Below, piece after piece: positions 43,972 to 52,576 of a DNA stretch of 61,354 bases. This stretch comes from a virus. Each line of letters starts with the position of its first letter. Position 1 is the first letter of the stretch. Both the position numbers and the translations under genes were made by a program. Location of the stretch: the IMG/VR virus record IMGVR_UViG_3300042545_000830, positions 1 through 61,354 of that record; one strand, written 5' to 3'. The notes under the pieces were generated by a model. That model did no database searches. It saw only the letters and a program-made list of their open reading frames with translations, and was not told where the DNA came from.

Positions 43972-44967
43972 TCAATAATTAGGTGGAATATCACCAAATT
44001 CAACGGCTAAATCATCAACAGATTTTGAATTTTTTCTTTCAAACATATCATTTTCTATTATATCGCTATTATCTTGCTTACTTTTCTGCTGTGATTTGAT
44101 AAAAGATATATAAACCTTCCTTTCAGAAGGAGAAATATCCATAACATAATTGGAATTCACATGAAAATTTGATAAAATGTATATTTCTTCATATATACTT
44201 TTAGCATTTTGAGTAAAAAATACTCTTAATAAGTCAACAAAAAACAGATTGTAAAAATTTATTTTCTGATCTTTGAATATATCTATATTAAGAATGTTAT
44301 CAGAACCCAATTTGGTAATACAATCTATTATTATCTTTTCGGTTTTATCTTTTAATGATACTGGAAAAGATTCATATGCTTTTAATTTTTGTTCATATGA
44401 ATATTCTTCAAAATTTATAACTTCATTTTTGATTTTTATGTTTTTTATGAACAATGGCAAAGAAGATAATACCTTTTCTCCAATTTCTTTTTCACTAATC
44501 ATGTTATCGTAAAAGAATTTAACATTAGATAGTTGAGGATAACCAATTGTTATCAACATATCTCGTTTTTCATCATAAATATATGAATTTTCTAGTGAAT
44601 TTATAGAAATATTCAGTAAATTTTGCATTATTTCCTTCAAATCTACCTTAATTTTAACATTATCAACGTCTTCTCTATCAGATTTTATGTTAAATTCAAT
44701 TAAATTGCCAACACTAACGATTCGGAGCTTCAAACAAAACAAAATATACTCTATAATGTCTAATTTTTCAAAATCTTCCTTGTTTTCGACACAATCTTTT
44801 ATGATTTTTGTGAAATTCTCATGATAATCTAAATAAAAATCAGGTGATTGTGGATAATATAGATTTATTTTCTCAATATCTAATTGATTTCTAGTAGAAA
44901 GTTCTTTAAAATTTAATATTCTATTCGAAAAAGGAAAATCTGCTCTATATAAAAACATTTTAGACAT
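43972..44967 (-). CDS. Putative baseplate hub assembly/tail chaperone protein (331 aa)
   Basis: Begins FSNRILNFKELSTRNQLDIEK, then KLDIIEYILFCLKLRIVSVGNLI near residue 75, a helix followed by a strand as in the gp26-like protein next to it. The remainder is charged and helical, ending VEFGDIPPNY. Position between the tube-like gene and the tape measure suggests it acts on tail assembly rather than being a major virion part. Confidence 0.5.
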   Translation of the reverse strand: MSKMFLYRADFPFSNRILNFKELSTRNQLDIEKINLYYPQSPDFYLDYHENFTKIIKDCVENKEDFEKLDIIEYILFCLKLRIVSVGNLIEFNIKSDREDVDNVKIKVDLKEIMQNLLNISINSLENSYIYDEKRDMLITIGYPQLSNVKFFYDNMISEKEIGEKVLSSLPLFIKNIKIKNEVINFEEYSYEQKLKAYESFPVSLKDKTEKIIIDCITKLGSDNILNIDIFKDQKINFYNLFFVDLLRVFFTQNAKSIYEEIYILSNFHVNSNYVMDISPSERKVYISFIKSQQKSKQDNSDIIENDMFERKNSKSVDDLAVEFGDIPPNY

Positions 44968-44972
44968 CCGTA

Positions 44973-44980
44973 TATTTAAA
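44973..44980 (-). promoter_or_regulatory. Late-type promoter of 331-aa gene
   Basis: TTTAAATA on the minus strand, 5 nt before ATG 44967. Confidence 0.45.
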
Positions 44981-45004
44981 AAAATATTTTAAAAATCAAA
45001 TTAT

Positions 45005-45826
45005 TTATACTTTTGATATAAAATCTTTCTCTCTATATTCGTTATATTTATTATTTCCGTTTGTTTTAAGTTTATCAGTAAAGTTTCTAATTATAGAATT
45101 GTCGGTGGATATCATTCTTCTGCTATCCACATCTTGAACAAAATAACCATCATATGCAAATGTAACATTGCTATATTTTAATCCATCTTGAGCATAAGAA
45201 TATTCTTCTCCGTCTATTGATATAGGAGCAAGATTATAAAATCTGTATAATTTTCTTATTAACATAGGTCTTTTAGCACCAGATTTTGCTAACATTATTA
45301 CATCCGCGAATCTACATTTAACAGCCCTTGGTGAATCACTGGCTCTTGCAACTAAACCATTATATCCCACCGATACAACCCAAGGTCTTATTATTAAATC
45401 TAAAAAAGAAGCATTAGTTTCTAAAAAAGTAACTGTCAATGATTGATATTTTTGTCTATTTGATGCTGTGGCAGGTGCTTGAAACCCACCATAATCCAAT
45501 CCGTTGTTTCCAGCATCTATTTTCTCAGATGGTAAATTGACTTGTCTGGCAAAAACGCAACCAGTTAAATTTTGATCTGCATATTGTAACCCACCATCCA
45601 ACAAATGACCAATTGATGTGTTAGAAATAGACCAACCATCTCTACGAAAATTAGATTCTCTGTCTCTTAGTTCACCTGTTATATTGCTATTTAAAGCATT
45701 AACCGAACTAAAATCAAAATAAATAAACCATTGACTAGCTAGTGCTACATTGGTTGACCATTTTCCTAATAAACTTAAATAATAGGAATATGGACTATTT
45801 TCTTGATTAAAATAAGACAAAGACAT
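45005..45826 (-). CDS. Tail-tube-like protein (273 aa)
   Basis: A gp19-related arrangement is visible: VFARQVNLPSEKID near 92, QSLTVTFLETNASFLDLIIRPWVVSVGY near 127 (split as QSLTVTFLET and IIRPWVV), KPMLIRKLYRF-like near 188 and KYSNVTFAYDGY near 222. Longer than the real tube subunit (192 aa). It could be an initiator or terminator ring, or a second tube component. It follows the tube gene and has its own late-type promoter. Confidence 0.6.
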   Translation of the reverse strand: MSLSYFNQENSPYSYYLSLLGKWSTNVALASQWFIYFDFSSVNALNSNITGELRDRESNFRRDGWSISNTSIGHLLDGGLQYADQNLTGCVFARQVNLPSEKIDAGNNGLDYGGFQAPATASNRQKYQSLTVTFLETNASFLDLIIRPWVVSVGYNGLVARASDSPRAVKCRFADVIMLAKSGAKRPMLIRKLYRFYNLAPISIDGEEYSYAQDGLKYSNVTFAYDGYFVQDVDSRRMISTDNSIIRNFTDKLKTNGNNKYNEYREKDFISKV

Positions 45827-45832
45827 ATATAA

Positions 45833-45840
45833 TATTTATG
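45833..45840 (-). promoter_or_regulatory. Late-type promoter of tube-like gene
   Basis: CATAAATA on the minus strand, 6 nt before ATG 45826. Confidence 0.65.
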
Positions 45841-45855
45841 TCTTTGTCTTTATTA

Positions 45856-46434
45856 TTAATTAGAATTTGGTGACAATCTCCAATATTGATATGCTAGTGT
45901 AACTTGTTGTTTCATTATTTCACCAGCAGTTGTGATATCTAAATTAATATCACCGATATTTTGGCAATATACACCATAAAAGGTATAGGTTCTAAGAGCT
46001 TCACCCTTTTTATCAATTAACACCATTTCCATTTGATTTGTAATAGCATTACTTGGAATATTATATTCACCAGAACTATCAATATCATTGAAAATTTCTC
46101 TAGACCATTGTTCAAATTTTCTTCTTACTGATAAACCTTGTGGAATTCTGAATGTTACGCTATATGCTCCACTGTTGTTGTACGTAGCCGTACCGGGAAC
46201 ATTGAACACAAGACCCATAAAAGGTACTGGAATGTTGGTAATCGATCTACCGGGTAGAGTCGTGGACTCTACATACAACAACTCTCCATTTTCAAAACGT
46301 TGATCACCTAATCTAGTAACTCTAAATAAATTGGTTCTAGCAAAATCATTGCTGGCAGCAACATTATAAAAATTTTCTATTCCATATTTATCTAAATATT
46401 TTCCGCCTACTTTTTTAAATTCTGGTATATTCAT
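45856..46434 (-). CDS. 19: Tail tube protein (gp19-like)
   Basis: Size (192 aa) and sequence fit the tube subunit of T4-like phages (gp19, 163 aa): ARTNLFRVTRLG, LYVESTTLPGRSITNIPVPF near 52, YSVTFRIPQGL near 90 and a final TLAYQYWRL strand. It forms the inner rigid tube driven through the cell envelope. It lies 15 bp downstream of the sheath gene, with a late-type promoter exactly in that gap, allowing more tube than sheath message. Confidence 0.88.
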   Translation of the reverse strand: MNIPEFKKVGGKYLDKYGIENFYNVAASNDFARTNLFRVTRLGDQRFENGELLYVESTTLPGRSITNIPVPFMGLVFNVPGTATYNNSGAYSVTFRIPQGLSVRRKFEQWSREIFNDIDSSGEYNIPSNAITNQMEMVLIDKKGEALRTYTFYGVYCQNIGDINLDITTAGEIMKQQVTLAYQYWRLSPNSN

Positions 46435-46441
46435 ATGTTAA

Positions 46442-46449
46442 TATTTATC
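46442..46449 (-). promoter_or_regulatory. Late-type promoter of tube gene
   Basis: GATAAATA on the minus strand, 7 nt before ATG 46434, filling the sheath-tube spacer. Confidence 0.7.
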
Positions 46450-48663
46450 TTAGGAAATCAATTCTTCGAAATTTACTCCGGTTCTGGTTGCAATGAAATC
46501 TGCTAATATAAATTCAGCAGTTCTAACAGGTTGAATGTATATAGAAACTCTCATTTCATTGTTATCAATTGTAGATGGTGGATTATTTCTTTCATCACAA
46601 ACAATTGTGTAATCGTATAAACCATCATTTAATCTTGCTTCATCGAAAAGTGGTGTTAATGCACCAACAACTCTGCTTCTTGTGGTAAATGAATTTGGTT
46701 CGAATACAAAAAGTTTAAGAACTTCTTGAGTAGATTTTTCCAATGTTAAGAACAATCTACGAACATTGATTCTATCGAATGCCGAAGGCTTGCGATATAG
46801 AGTTTTTTGACCAAATATTACATTTCCATCATTTTGGAAGAATGCAATCGGATTTATGTTAACTTTATACAATAAATCTCTTTGTTTTTGAGTTGGATTA
46901 ATAGCCAAATCAATAACATTAGTCAATTTACCTCTATTGAAACCAGCAGGAGCAGACCAAGGATATGCTATCTGTGATGAAGATGCCATTACAGCAGCAA
47001 CATATCCAGATGCAGGAATCCAGCATAAGGTATCAGATTTAGAATCATTGGTTCTAATCCAGTTACCGTATGTTGCAACATAACTTGATTCTATTCCACC
47101 GTAAAGATTTCTCAATGTCCAATATATATCCTTTGAGAAAACAAAGTTTTTATTCTTTGCTGTTTTAGTATTTGAACCTTGTACAAATATATTTCTTAAT
47201 GGATCAGAAATAAATAAATGATCTTTTCTGGTTTGATCGGCAAAGGTATAAAATTGATTTATAACCTTTAAATATTCATCTCTTGCTGTGCATGATGGAT
47301 TACTACCAGTAGTATCTAATAAACCTGTATTTGCCGTTCCATTTGTTAAATCGACATTATATAGATCATCGAAAACAATTGGTTCTGATGAAAAATTAGG
47401 ATCCAATTTTCTTGTTTTAGCACTAGCCCAAATAGTTCCTAAACCAGCTTCGGCAACAATGTCTAAATTTATAATATCATCATTTTCCAAGCATCTTAAA
47501 ACTCTTTCTAATTTTGCTGGTACGTTATCAACAATTTTAGAATTTTTATCTGTGTCAGAAACATATACACCAATTCCGTATAAATTTTTAGCACCGTTTG
47601 ATACTCTAACTTTTTTAGTTGGATTTCCACTACCATCTATCCAATTTCCAGTATTTGAAATATATGGATTTGTTAATATTCTAATATTATTTGAATTTGT
47701 ATTTACGACATTATCTAAGAATGATGTATTAGGTGATCCACCATTTGGATTATTTAATTGTCTTAATGAGTATAATGAACCAGTGTAACCTTCACTTACA
47801 ACATAATCTAATGAAACCGTATCTTGTTTGTAAATGGAAGGTCTTATTTTAAACAACATGGTTGTCAAATAATCATTAAATACATTTGATGAAAATTCAT
47901 ATCCAGTAGGATAATTTTCAATAATTTCTGATATAGAATCTTTTGCTAAAGTATTAGCATCTCCCGATAATTGAAAATTTAATCTATTCGCTGGAATAGA
48001 TACAAATGTTTGTTTTGTATCAGTAGAACTAGAATAAGCTTGCATTCCTGTTATGGAATCGAATTTTGTATATGGGTTATTATTACTGTTATCAGCAAAC
48101 CCCATATAATATCCTTCAAAAACATTATTTATAGATGTTTTTGCATCATTGACCACAACTATACCACCATAACCAATATTACTAAAATCATTAATTGGTA
48201 AATTTCTATATGAACTGAGCCATGCAACATCATTTGTTACTAATTTTTCATATTCATCATCTGATAAAAGAATAGATACAGGAGGAAGAATTTGATATTC
48301 GGTAGCTGTTTCATAACCATTGTTACTATTTGATGATATAGGAAATACTAATGCACTATATTTATTAGAAAAACCATCTCCCAAATTATTACCATATGGC
48401 ATTCTTGTTACTAATAAATTAGCAGGAGAGGTTGTTAAAATTTGTTTTGCAGAATGATACAAATATCTTTCTGCTGCATTAGTAGGAAGACCGTAAACTG
48501 ATTCAAATTCAGAAACGCTTGTAATATTGATGACTTCATCTGTTGGACCTTGTGGGGCAAAACCTGTTATGAAAACATTAGTTTCTCCACTGGGTCTTGT
48601 TATTGCGCTTAAATCAATTTCGTTAATTTGTACTCCGGGTGATGATATAGTTCTTGCTGCCAT
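46450..48663 (-). CDS. 18: Tail sheath protein (gp18-like)
   Basis: The chosen ATG at 48663 gives MAARTISSPGVQINEIDLSA, an N-terminus characteristic of T4-type sheath proteins; an upstream in-frame start at 48699 would add 12 basic residues with no support. Further landmarks are VFITGFAPQGPTDE near 30, a large variable middle domain, and a conserved C-terminal part with SFTTRSRVVG and YTIVCDERNNP then VSIYIQPVRTAEFI. The length (737 aa) exceeds T4 gp18 (659 aa), so the protruding domain is probably larger. Confidence 0.92.
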   Translation of the reverse strand: MAARTISSPGVQINEIDLSAITRPSGETNVFITGFAPQGPTDEVINITSVSEFESVYGLPTNAAERYLYHSAKQILTTSPANLLVTRMPYGNNLGDGFSNKYSALVFPISSNSNNGYETATEYQILPPVSILLSDDEYEKLVTNDVAWLSSYRNLPINDFSNIGYGGIVVVNDAKTSINNVFEGYYMGFADNSNNNPYTKFDSITGMQAYSSSTDTKQTFVSIPANRLNFQLSGDANTLAKDSISEIIENYPTGYEFSSNVFNDYLTTMLFKIRPSIYKQDTVSLDYVVSEGYTGSLYSLRQLNNPNGGSPNTSFLDNVVNTNSNNIRILTNPYISNTGNWIDGSGNPTKKVRVSNGAKNLYGIGVYVSDTDKNSKIVDNVPAKLERVLRCLENDDIINLDIVAEAGLGTIWASAKTRKLDPNFSSEPIVFDDLYNVDLTNGTANTGLLDTTGSNPSCTARDEYLKVINQFYTFADQTRKDHLFISDPLRNIFVQGSNTKTAKNKNFVFSKDIYWTLRNLYGGIESSYVATYGNWIRTNDSKSDTLCWIPASGYVAAVMASSSQIAYPWSAPAGFNRGKLTNVIDLAINPTQKQRDLLYKVNINPIAFFQNDGNVIFGQKTLYRKPSAFDRINVRRLFLTLEKSTQEVLKLFVFEPNSFTTRSRVVGALTPLFDEARLNDGLYDYTIVCDERNNPPSTIDNNEMRVSIYIQPVRTAEFILADFIATRTGVNFEELIS

Positions 48664-48676
48664 AATTGTATATCTA

Positions 48677-48684
48677 TATTTATC
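48677..48684 (-). promoter_or_regulatory. Late-type promoter of sheath gene
   Basis: GATAAATA on the minus strand, 13 nt before ATG 48663; predicted leader about 8 nt, the longer end of the range seen. Confidence 0.6.
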
Positions 48685-48731
48685 TTTAATTTTTACCACT
48701 TTCCCAATAAATGTTTTTAATCGTATTGTAG

Positions 48732-48739
48732 AGTAAGTA
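48732..48739 (+). promoter_or_regulatory. Late-type promoter of 93-aa gene
   Basis: AGTAAGTA, 5 nt before ATG 48745. Confidence 0.6.
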
Positions 48740-48744
48740 ATAAT

Positions 48745-49026
48745 ATGAATAAATTCGATTTGTGTGTATCAAAAATTTTAGAAGAAGCTGCAAAATGCAC
48801 TGGACCTACTAAGAAAGCATCATCTGATCGTAAAGGTAAGAAATGGACTAAATGTGCTAAACAATCTGATGGTTCTTATAAACGAATCCACTGGGGTCAA
48901 GCTGGCGTTAGAGTAACAGGAAAATCCGGAAACACAAAACGTAAAAAATCGTTTAAGGCGAGGCATAACTGTAGTAATGCTAAAAAAGGATCTCCCCAAG
49001 CAGCTGCTTGCTCAGATTGGCGATAG
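48745..49026 (+). CDS. Small basic Cys-containing protein (93 aa)
   Basis: Strongly basic, with a GKSGNTKRKKSFKARHNCSNAKKG segment (landmarks KKSFKARHNC near 69 and CSDW at the end). The KSFRARHxC pattern followed by CxxW recurs, as I remember it, in small proteins of marine T4-like phages, but the function is unknown. Divergent from the sheath gene and with its own late-type promoter, so probably a late or virion-associated DNA-binding protein (inference). Confidence 0.68.
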   Translation: MNKFDLCVSKILEEAAKCTGPTKKASSDRKGKKWTKCAKQSDGSYKRIHWGQAGVRVTGKSGNTKRKKSFKARHNCSNAKKGSPQAAACSDWR

Positions 49027-49035
49027 CATTTGACG

Positions 49036-49842
49036 TTAAATAGGATTTATTTGTTTTGATATAAAAAATCCTTTATGTTTACATTGATTTCCTTTTTTAT
49101 TAAATTTATTAAAAGTGTTTCTTAAATTTTTATAATCTATATCATTTTCTTTACAAAAAATAATTAATTTTCTAACCTCCACCAAACTTCCATCCGGTTT
49201 ACAAACAGTGTAATATTTTGATCTAGAATTTGTTTTTTTTCTATTTTTTTCTCGTAATTCGTTTAAATGCTCCTTTATTCTTTTTTGTTTTCCACTATAA
49301 TTCATTTTTAAATTATATTTTTTAATCCATTCCCTTAAAGTATTAGTAGTTAAGTTTAAGTTATCTGCTATATGTTTTAACATTACACCTTGATTTAGTT
49401 GATCTTCTAAAATTTTTATTTTATTTTCATTTTTTTTATATGTAGTTTTTATCATAGTTTTTGCTTGTCTATCTTTCATATCTTTATAAAAATCTTCTCC
49501 GTATATTTTTTTTATTTCTTCTACATTTAATGGCTGAGTTCCACCATCCAATAAATTACATAATGTTCCCTTTCCTTCTATTCTTTTACCATACGAATTT
49601 ATTAATTCTAATTCCTTTTTTAATGCTTCTTGTTCTGTTAAATCATTTATTATTATTTTTTCAGTAAAATCGAAACCATTATTAAAAATAGATTTTATTT
49701 TACAATATAAAAAGTAATTTGTAACCTTTCCCATTTTATAATTTTTTCTATGATTTTTATATCTTTTATCTGTTCCTTTACCTATATAAAAAATTACACC
49801 ATTTTCATCAAAAAGACCATACACATAATATTTTTTGTTCAT
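49036..49842 (-). CDS. GIY-YIG homing endonuclease with helix-turn-helix tail (268 aa)
   Basis: YVYGL and FYIGKG (FYIG 18-21) with an Arg at 27 form the GIY-YIG core, and an EQEALKKE-E segment follows. A helix-turn-helix reading LKHIADNLNLTTNTLREWIKK near 150 and a NUMOD/IENR-like end (SLVEVRKLIIFCKEN) give DNA binding. Start ATG 49842 keeps the motif at the N-terminus; a TTG at 49857 is upstream. It lies between the basic 93-aa gene and a plus-strand operon and carries a late-type promoter. Confidence 0.83.
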   Translation of the reverse strand: MNKKYYVYGLFDENGVIFYIGKGTDKRYKNHRKNYKMGKVTNYFLYCKIKSIFNNGFDFTEKIIINDLTEQEALKKELELINSYGKRIEGKGTLCNLLDGGTQPLNVEEIKKIYGEDFYKDMKDRQAKTMIKTTYKKNENKIKILEDQLNQGVMLKHIADNLNLTTNTLREWIKKYNLKMNYSGKQKRIKEHLNELREKNRKKTNSRSKYYTVCKPDGSLVEVRKLIIFCKENDIDYKNLRNTFNKFNKKGNQCKHKGFFISKQINPI

Positions 49843-49847
49843 GAAAA

Positions 49848-49855
49848 TACTTACC
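49848..49855 (-). promoter_or_regulatory. Late-type promoter of GIY-YIG gene
   Basis: GGTAAGTA on the minus strand, 5 nt before ATG 49842. Confidence 0.55.
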
Positions 49856-49912
49856 AATCTTTACAGGCAATATTTTATTTTTTTTAAAAAAATGGAAATA
49901 TAACATATAAAC

Positions 49913-49920
49913 GATAAATA
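49913..49920 (+). promoter_or_regulatory. Late-type promoter of PhoH operon
   Basis: GATAAATA, 5 nt before ATG 49926; predicted +1 is the A of the ATG. Confidence 0.65.
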
Positions 49921-49925
49921 ATATC

Positions 49926-50306
49926 ATGAATATGTTCGATTCAATTTTGGAAAAATATTTAAATGAAAATAATATTTTACAACAAATAGATGATTTAAAA
50001 AAAAGAGTATCACAAGCTCCACCATTACAACAAAACGTGATTGGTGCTGCTGCTGAAGCAATGTCGGATGCTTCATCTAAAAAAGATCCAAAATTATTAG
50101 AACTAGCAAATAGCATTCAGGATAAAATTTTAAATAATAAACAAATCACACCAGAAGAATTAGAAGTTTTAAGTAAAATTTTTCCAAAGGACGAAGAACA
50201 AACAGAAGATGAAAACGAAGAAGAAAATTCATCAGTAATTAAATCTACCCCAAACATAAAAACATCTCCAACATCTATTACAAATTCGACTAGTTATAAA
50301 GTATAA
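49926..50306 (+). CDS. Hypothetical acidic-tailed protein (126 aa)
   Basis: An N-terminal helix with FDSILEKYLNENN, Ala-rich middle (VIGAAAEAMSDASSKKDPKLLELA) and acidic then Ser/Thr-rich tail. No catalytic motif. The pattern resembles small head-core or capsid-associated phage proteins. It precedes phoH by 5 nt. Confidence 0.55.
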   Translation: MNMFDSILEKYLNENNILQQIDDLKKRVSQAPPLQQNVIGAAAEAMSDASSKKDPKLLELANSIQDKILNNKQITPEELEVLSKIFPKDEEQTEDENEEENSSVIKSTPNIKTSPTSITNSTSYKV

Positions 50307-50311
50307 ATTTT

Positions 50312-51118
50312 ATGAGTAAAAAACGCCCCGTTAAAGGGAGAGGAACAGCTGAAACGACTGCTGTTCAAAACGAAGATAATTCACCTTATGTTTTTCAAAA
50401 AGAAAAAATAAATTATGAATTACAAATTAAAGATTTGCCTTGGACAGACAAGCAAAAAGAAATCATAACTACTTTTCTAGATAAAAAAACCAAAGTTTTA
50501 TTATTAAAGGGTCCAGCAGGTACAAGTAAAACAACATTAGCAATGTATTGTGGGTTGACTCTTTTAAACAAAAAAAGAATTTCTGATCTTGTATTGGTTC
50601 GTTCGGCAGTAGAATCTTCGGATTCTAAACTTGGGTTTTTACCCGGTGACATCATGGACAAGTTTAATGTTTATCTAACACCATTTCACGATAAATTTTC
50701 AGAATTATTGAATAAATCTCAAGTCGATAGATTACAAAAAGACAATAGGATTACTATTTGTCCTATCAATTTCGCAAGAGGTTTACATTTTTCTGCAAAA
50801 TTTGTGTGCGCGGATGAGATTCAAAATTTTTCAAAAAGAGAAATTCATACAATAATGAGCCGTATAGGAGAATTTTCTAAAGTTTTTCTATGTGGAGATC
50901 CAGAACAAAGTGATTTACCAGCAGGTAAATCGGGATTTAACAAAGTATATGATCTTTTTAACAATGAAGAGGGAAGAGAACATGGTATTTTTTGTATGGA
51001 ATTGACAGAGGAAGATATTGTTCGTTCTGAACTTTGTAGGTACATTACCCATAAATTTAAAGAATTACAAACAAATGAACAACCAAAATATGATTGGAAA
51101 CCATCAGAAGGAAAGTAA
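50312..51118 (+). CDS. phoH: PhoH-like P-loop ATPase
   Basis: Walker A GPAGTSKT at 67-74, LVLVRSAVES and LGFLPGD after it, VCADEIQNF as Walker B near 168, and LCGDPEQSDLP near 192. This is the classic PhoH layout. PhoH-like ATPases are common in marine phages; suggested roles include RNA-related activity under phosphate stress, but the phage function is unsettled. It is in one operon with the preceding acidic protein and perhaps the following zinc ribbon. Confidence 0.93.
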   Translation: MSKKRPVKGRGTAETTAVQNEDNSPYVFQKEKINYELQIKDLPWTDKQKEIITTFLDKKTKVLLLKGPAGTSKTTLAMYCGLTLLNKKRISDLVLVRSAVESSDSKLGFLPGDIMDKFNVYLTPFHDKFSELLNKSQVDRLQKDNRITICPINFARGLHFSAKFVCADEIQNFSKREIHTIMSRIGEFSKVFLCGDPEQSDLPAGKSGFNKVYDLFNNEEGREHGIFCMELTEEDIVRSELCRYITHKFKELQTNEQPKYDWKPSEGK

Positions 51119-51121
51119 ATA
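51114..51121 (+). promoter_or_regulatory. Late-type promoter of zinc-ribbon gene
   Basis: AGTAAATA, 5 nt before ATG 51127; overlaps the phoH stop. Confidence 0.6.
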
Positions 51122-51126
51122 TTGAT

Positions 51127-51279
51127 ATGAATAATAAACCAGAATACAAACAAGTAACAAATATACCAATCGGATGTACCTTTTGTGGTTCTACCGTACA
51201 TGGAAAAGTAGTCGGAGAACAAGTTAGATGGGTATGTCCCAGATGTTCAAATTTAGTTAAAGTTGGAAAATCAAGTTAA
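51127..51279 (+). CDS. Zinc-ribbon mini-protein (50 aa)
   Basis: Two CxxC knuckles, C17-C20 and C37-C40, separated by a short beta hairpin, form a rubredoxin-like zinc ribbon. I chose ATG 51127 because a late-type promoter ends 5 nt upstream. An in-frame ATG at 51094 lies inside phoH. It shares TAATG with the following gene. Confidence 0.65.
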   Translation: MNNKPEYKQVTNIPIGCTFCGSTVHGKVVGEQVRWVCPRCSNLVKVGKSS

Positions 51280-51803
51280 TGATAAATTTGAAGAAAATAT
51301 TGAACGAAGATGTTGGTAGTATCTGGTCGCCTAGACAATACCAAGCCAGTAGCATGGCTCCAAGAAAAGATCAAGGTCCATTATTTTCTCAAAGAGATGG
51401 TAAAAACTTTCCATATCAACAGAATGCGCCCGGTGTGTCGCAATCTACTACAAATGAGCCACAAAAACCAGAAACTTTTCCTTGGCCATTACAAAATATA
51501 AATAGCGATTTAGCAGATGGTTTAATTTTCATATTAGAAGCTGCTAAAAAAATAAGCATTTGCGGTAAGATTAATAAATCGTTAACAAAAAAACAAAAAA
51601 ACAATTTAGTTCAAGTTTATAAAAAACTTATCGTTGTATCAAAAGAGATTGAAAAAATTGGTATTACTTTACCAAGTATGATTAATATGTCATCAGAAAC
51701 AACCGAACAAATTCCACCTCAACCGTTCCAATCTCCTTATATACCATCTTCTGTACCAGTTTCTAGTCAAGAGACATCAAATTTACAATCACAAAAGTTG
51801 TAA
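51279..51803 (+). CDS. Hypothetical Pro/Gln/Ser-rich protein (174 aa)
   Basis: Begins MINLKKILNEDVGSIW, a short amphipathic start often found on phage virion-associated proteins, followed by a Pro- and Gln-rich segment, a helix around DGLIFILEAAKKI, and a second Pro/Ser-rich end. Likely largely disordered with one helical hairpin. Coupled to the zinc-ribbon gene. Family unknown. Confidence 0.55.
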   Translation: MINLKKILNEDVGSIWSPRQYQASSMAPRKDQGPLFSQRDGKNFPYQQNAPGVSQSTTNEPQKPETFPWPLQNINSDLADGLIFILEAAKKISICGKINKSLTKKQKNNLVQVYKKLIVVSKEIEKIGITLPSMINMSSETTEQIPPQPFQSPYIPSSVPVSSQETSNLQSQKL

Positions 51804-51808
51804 ATTGC

Positions 51809-51837
51809 TTGACAATATTTTAAATTTAACATAATAT
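51809..51837 (+). promoter_or_regulatory. Sigma70-like promoter with consensus -35
   Basis: TTGACA at 51809-51814, 17-nt spacer, TAATAT at 51832-51837, 6 nt to ATG 51844; predicted +1 is the A of the ATG. Confidence 0.65.
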
Positions 51838-51843
51838 ATATTC

Positions 51844-52269
51844 ATGTTAATAAATAAAATTCTTTTTAAGAATGTATTAAAATCAACAATCACGGTATTG
51901 TTTATTTCTTTACTTGGTGCTTATGGTGGACATCTTTTTGGTTTAAGTTTCTTTGGAATCTTTTATATACTTTTGTGTATTCAATATGTTTTGTTTTATT
52001 CAATATCAAAAGTAATAAATTCATTTTTTATAGAAAAAACAAAACAAAAACAACTGGAAAAATTAGAAAATCTTTCCACAATTTTAAATTGTGCATATTG
52101 CAATAAAGAAAATATTATGACATTTTCTCCAGATGATAATTCTAGAGTAGAATTTACTTGTAATCATTGTGATAAAAAAAATATGGTGACTATTCAATTT
52201 TTAGTAGCAAGAATTACAGAATCTGTAAACATACCAAAAGTTACAGGTGTTCAATTAGAAGATATTTAA
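51844..52269 (+). CDS. Membrane protein with cytoplasmic zinc ribbon (141 aa)
   Basis: Two hydrophobic segments (about 12-32 and 36-57) form a likely helical hairpin in the inner membrane. A charged linker leads to a ribbon with C83-x2-C86 and C106-x2-C109. There is no signal peptide. With its own early-type promoter it may act soon after infection, for example at the membrane; function unknown. Confidence 0.65.
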   Translation: MLINKILFKNVLKSTITVLFISLLGAYGGHLFGLSFFGIFYILLCIQYVLFYSISKVINSFFIEKTKQKQLEKLENLSTILNCAYCNKENIMTFSPDDNSRVEFTCNHCDKKNMVTIQFLVARITESVNIPKVTGVQLEDI

Positions 52270-52270
52270 A

Positions 52271-52576
52271 ATGAAAAATAAATCATTAAAATGGTGGGAA
52301 ACTGTACACGCAGAAGCATCGGAATTAGCTAGATGGATAGCATTATACGAGGCGGTTAATACAATTGCCGATAAAGCAGAAGAAAAAAATATACCTTTTG
52401 ATAAGGTAGAATTAAAACCTATAGCTATTCACAAATACATGGATGCAACAGAAAATAATATCTTGAAAAAGGTATTACGACAAATTTATAAAGTTGATGT
52501 TTGTTATAATGGAGATGCACCAAAAGAATATTTAGAAATTCTACCAGAGCCTAAAAACGAATACTCAGTATATTAG
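52271..52576 (+). CDS. Hypothetical protein (101 aa)
   Basis: Starts 1 nt after the membrane-protein gene. Contains SLKWWETVHAEASELARWIALYEAVN, seen as an amphipathic helix with Trp pairs, then a basic helix and a CYNGDAPKEYLEILP end. Soluble, no recognised family. It overlaps the convergent neck gene by 4 bp. Confidence 0.58.
   Translation: MKNKSLKWWETVHAEASELARWIALYEAVNTIADKAEEKNIPFDKVELKPIAIHKYMDATENNILKKVLRQIYKVDVCYNGDAPKEYLEILPEPKNEYSVY

Noticed and set aside
43136-44967. Programmed frameshift tail chaperone pair as in lambda G/GT
   Set aside because: The two frames are separated by a stop and a new ATG 2 nt later, with no slippery heptamer seen at the junction.
47288-47788. 166-codon open frame on the plus strand
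   Set aside because: Antisense to the well-supported sheath gene.
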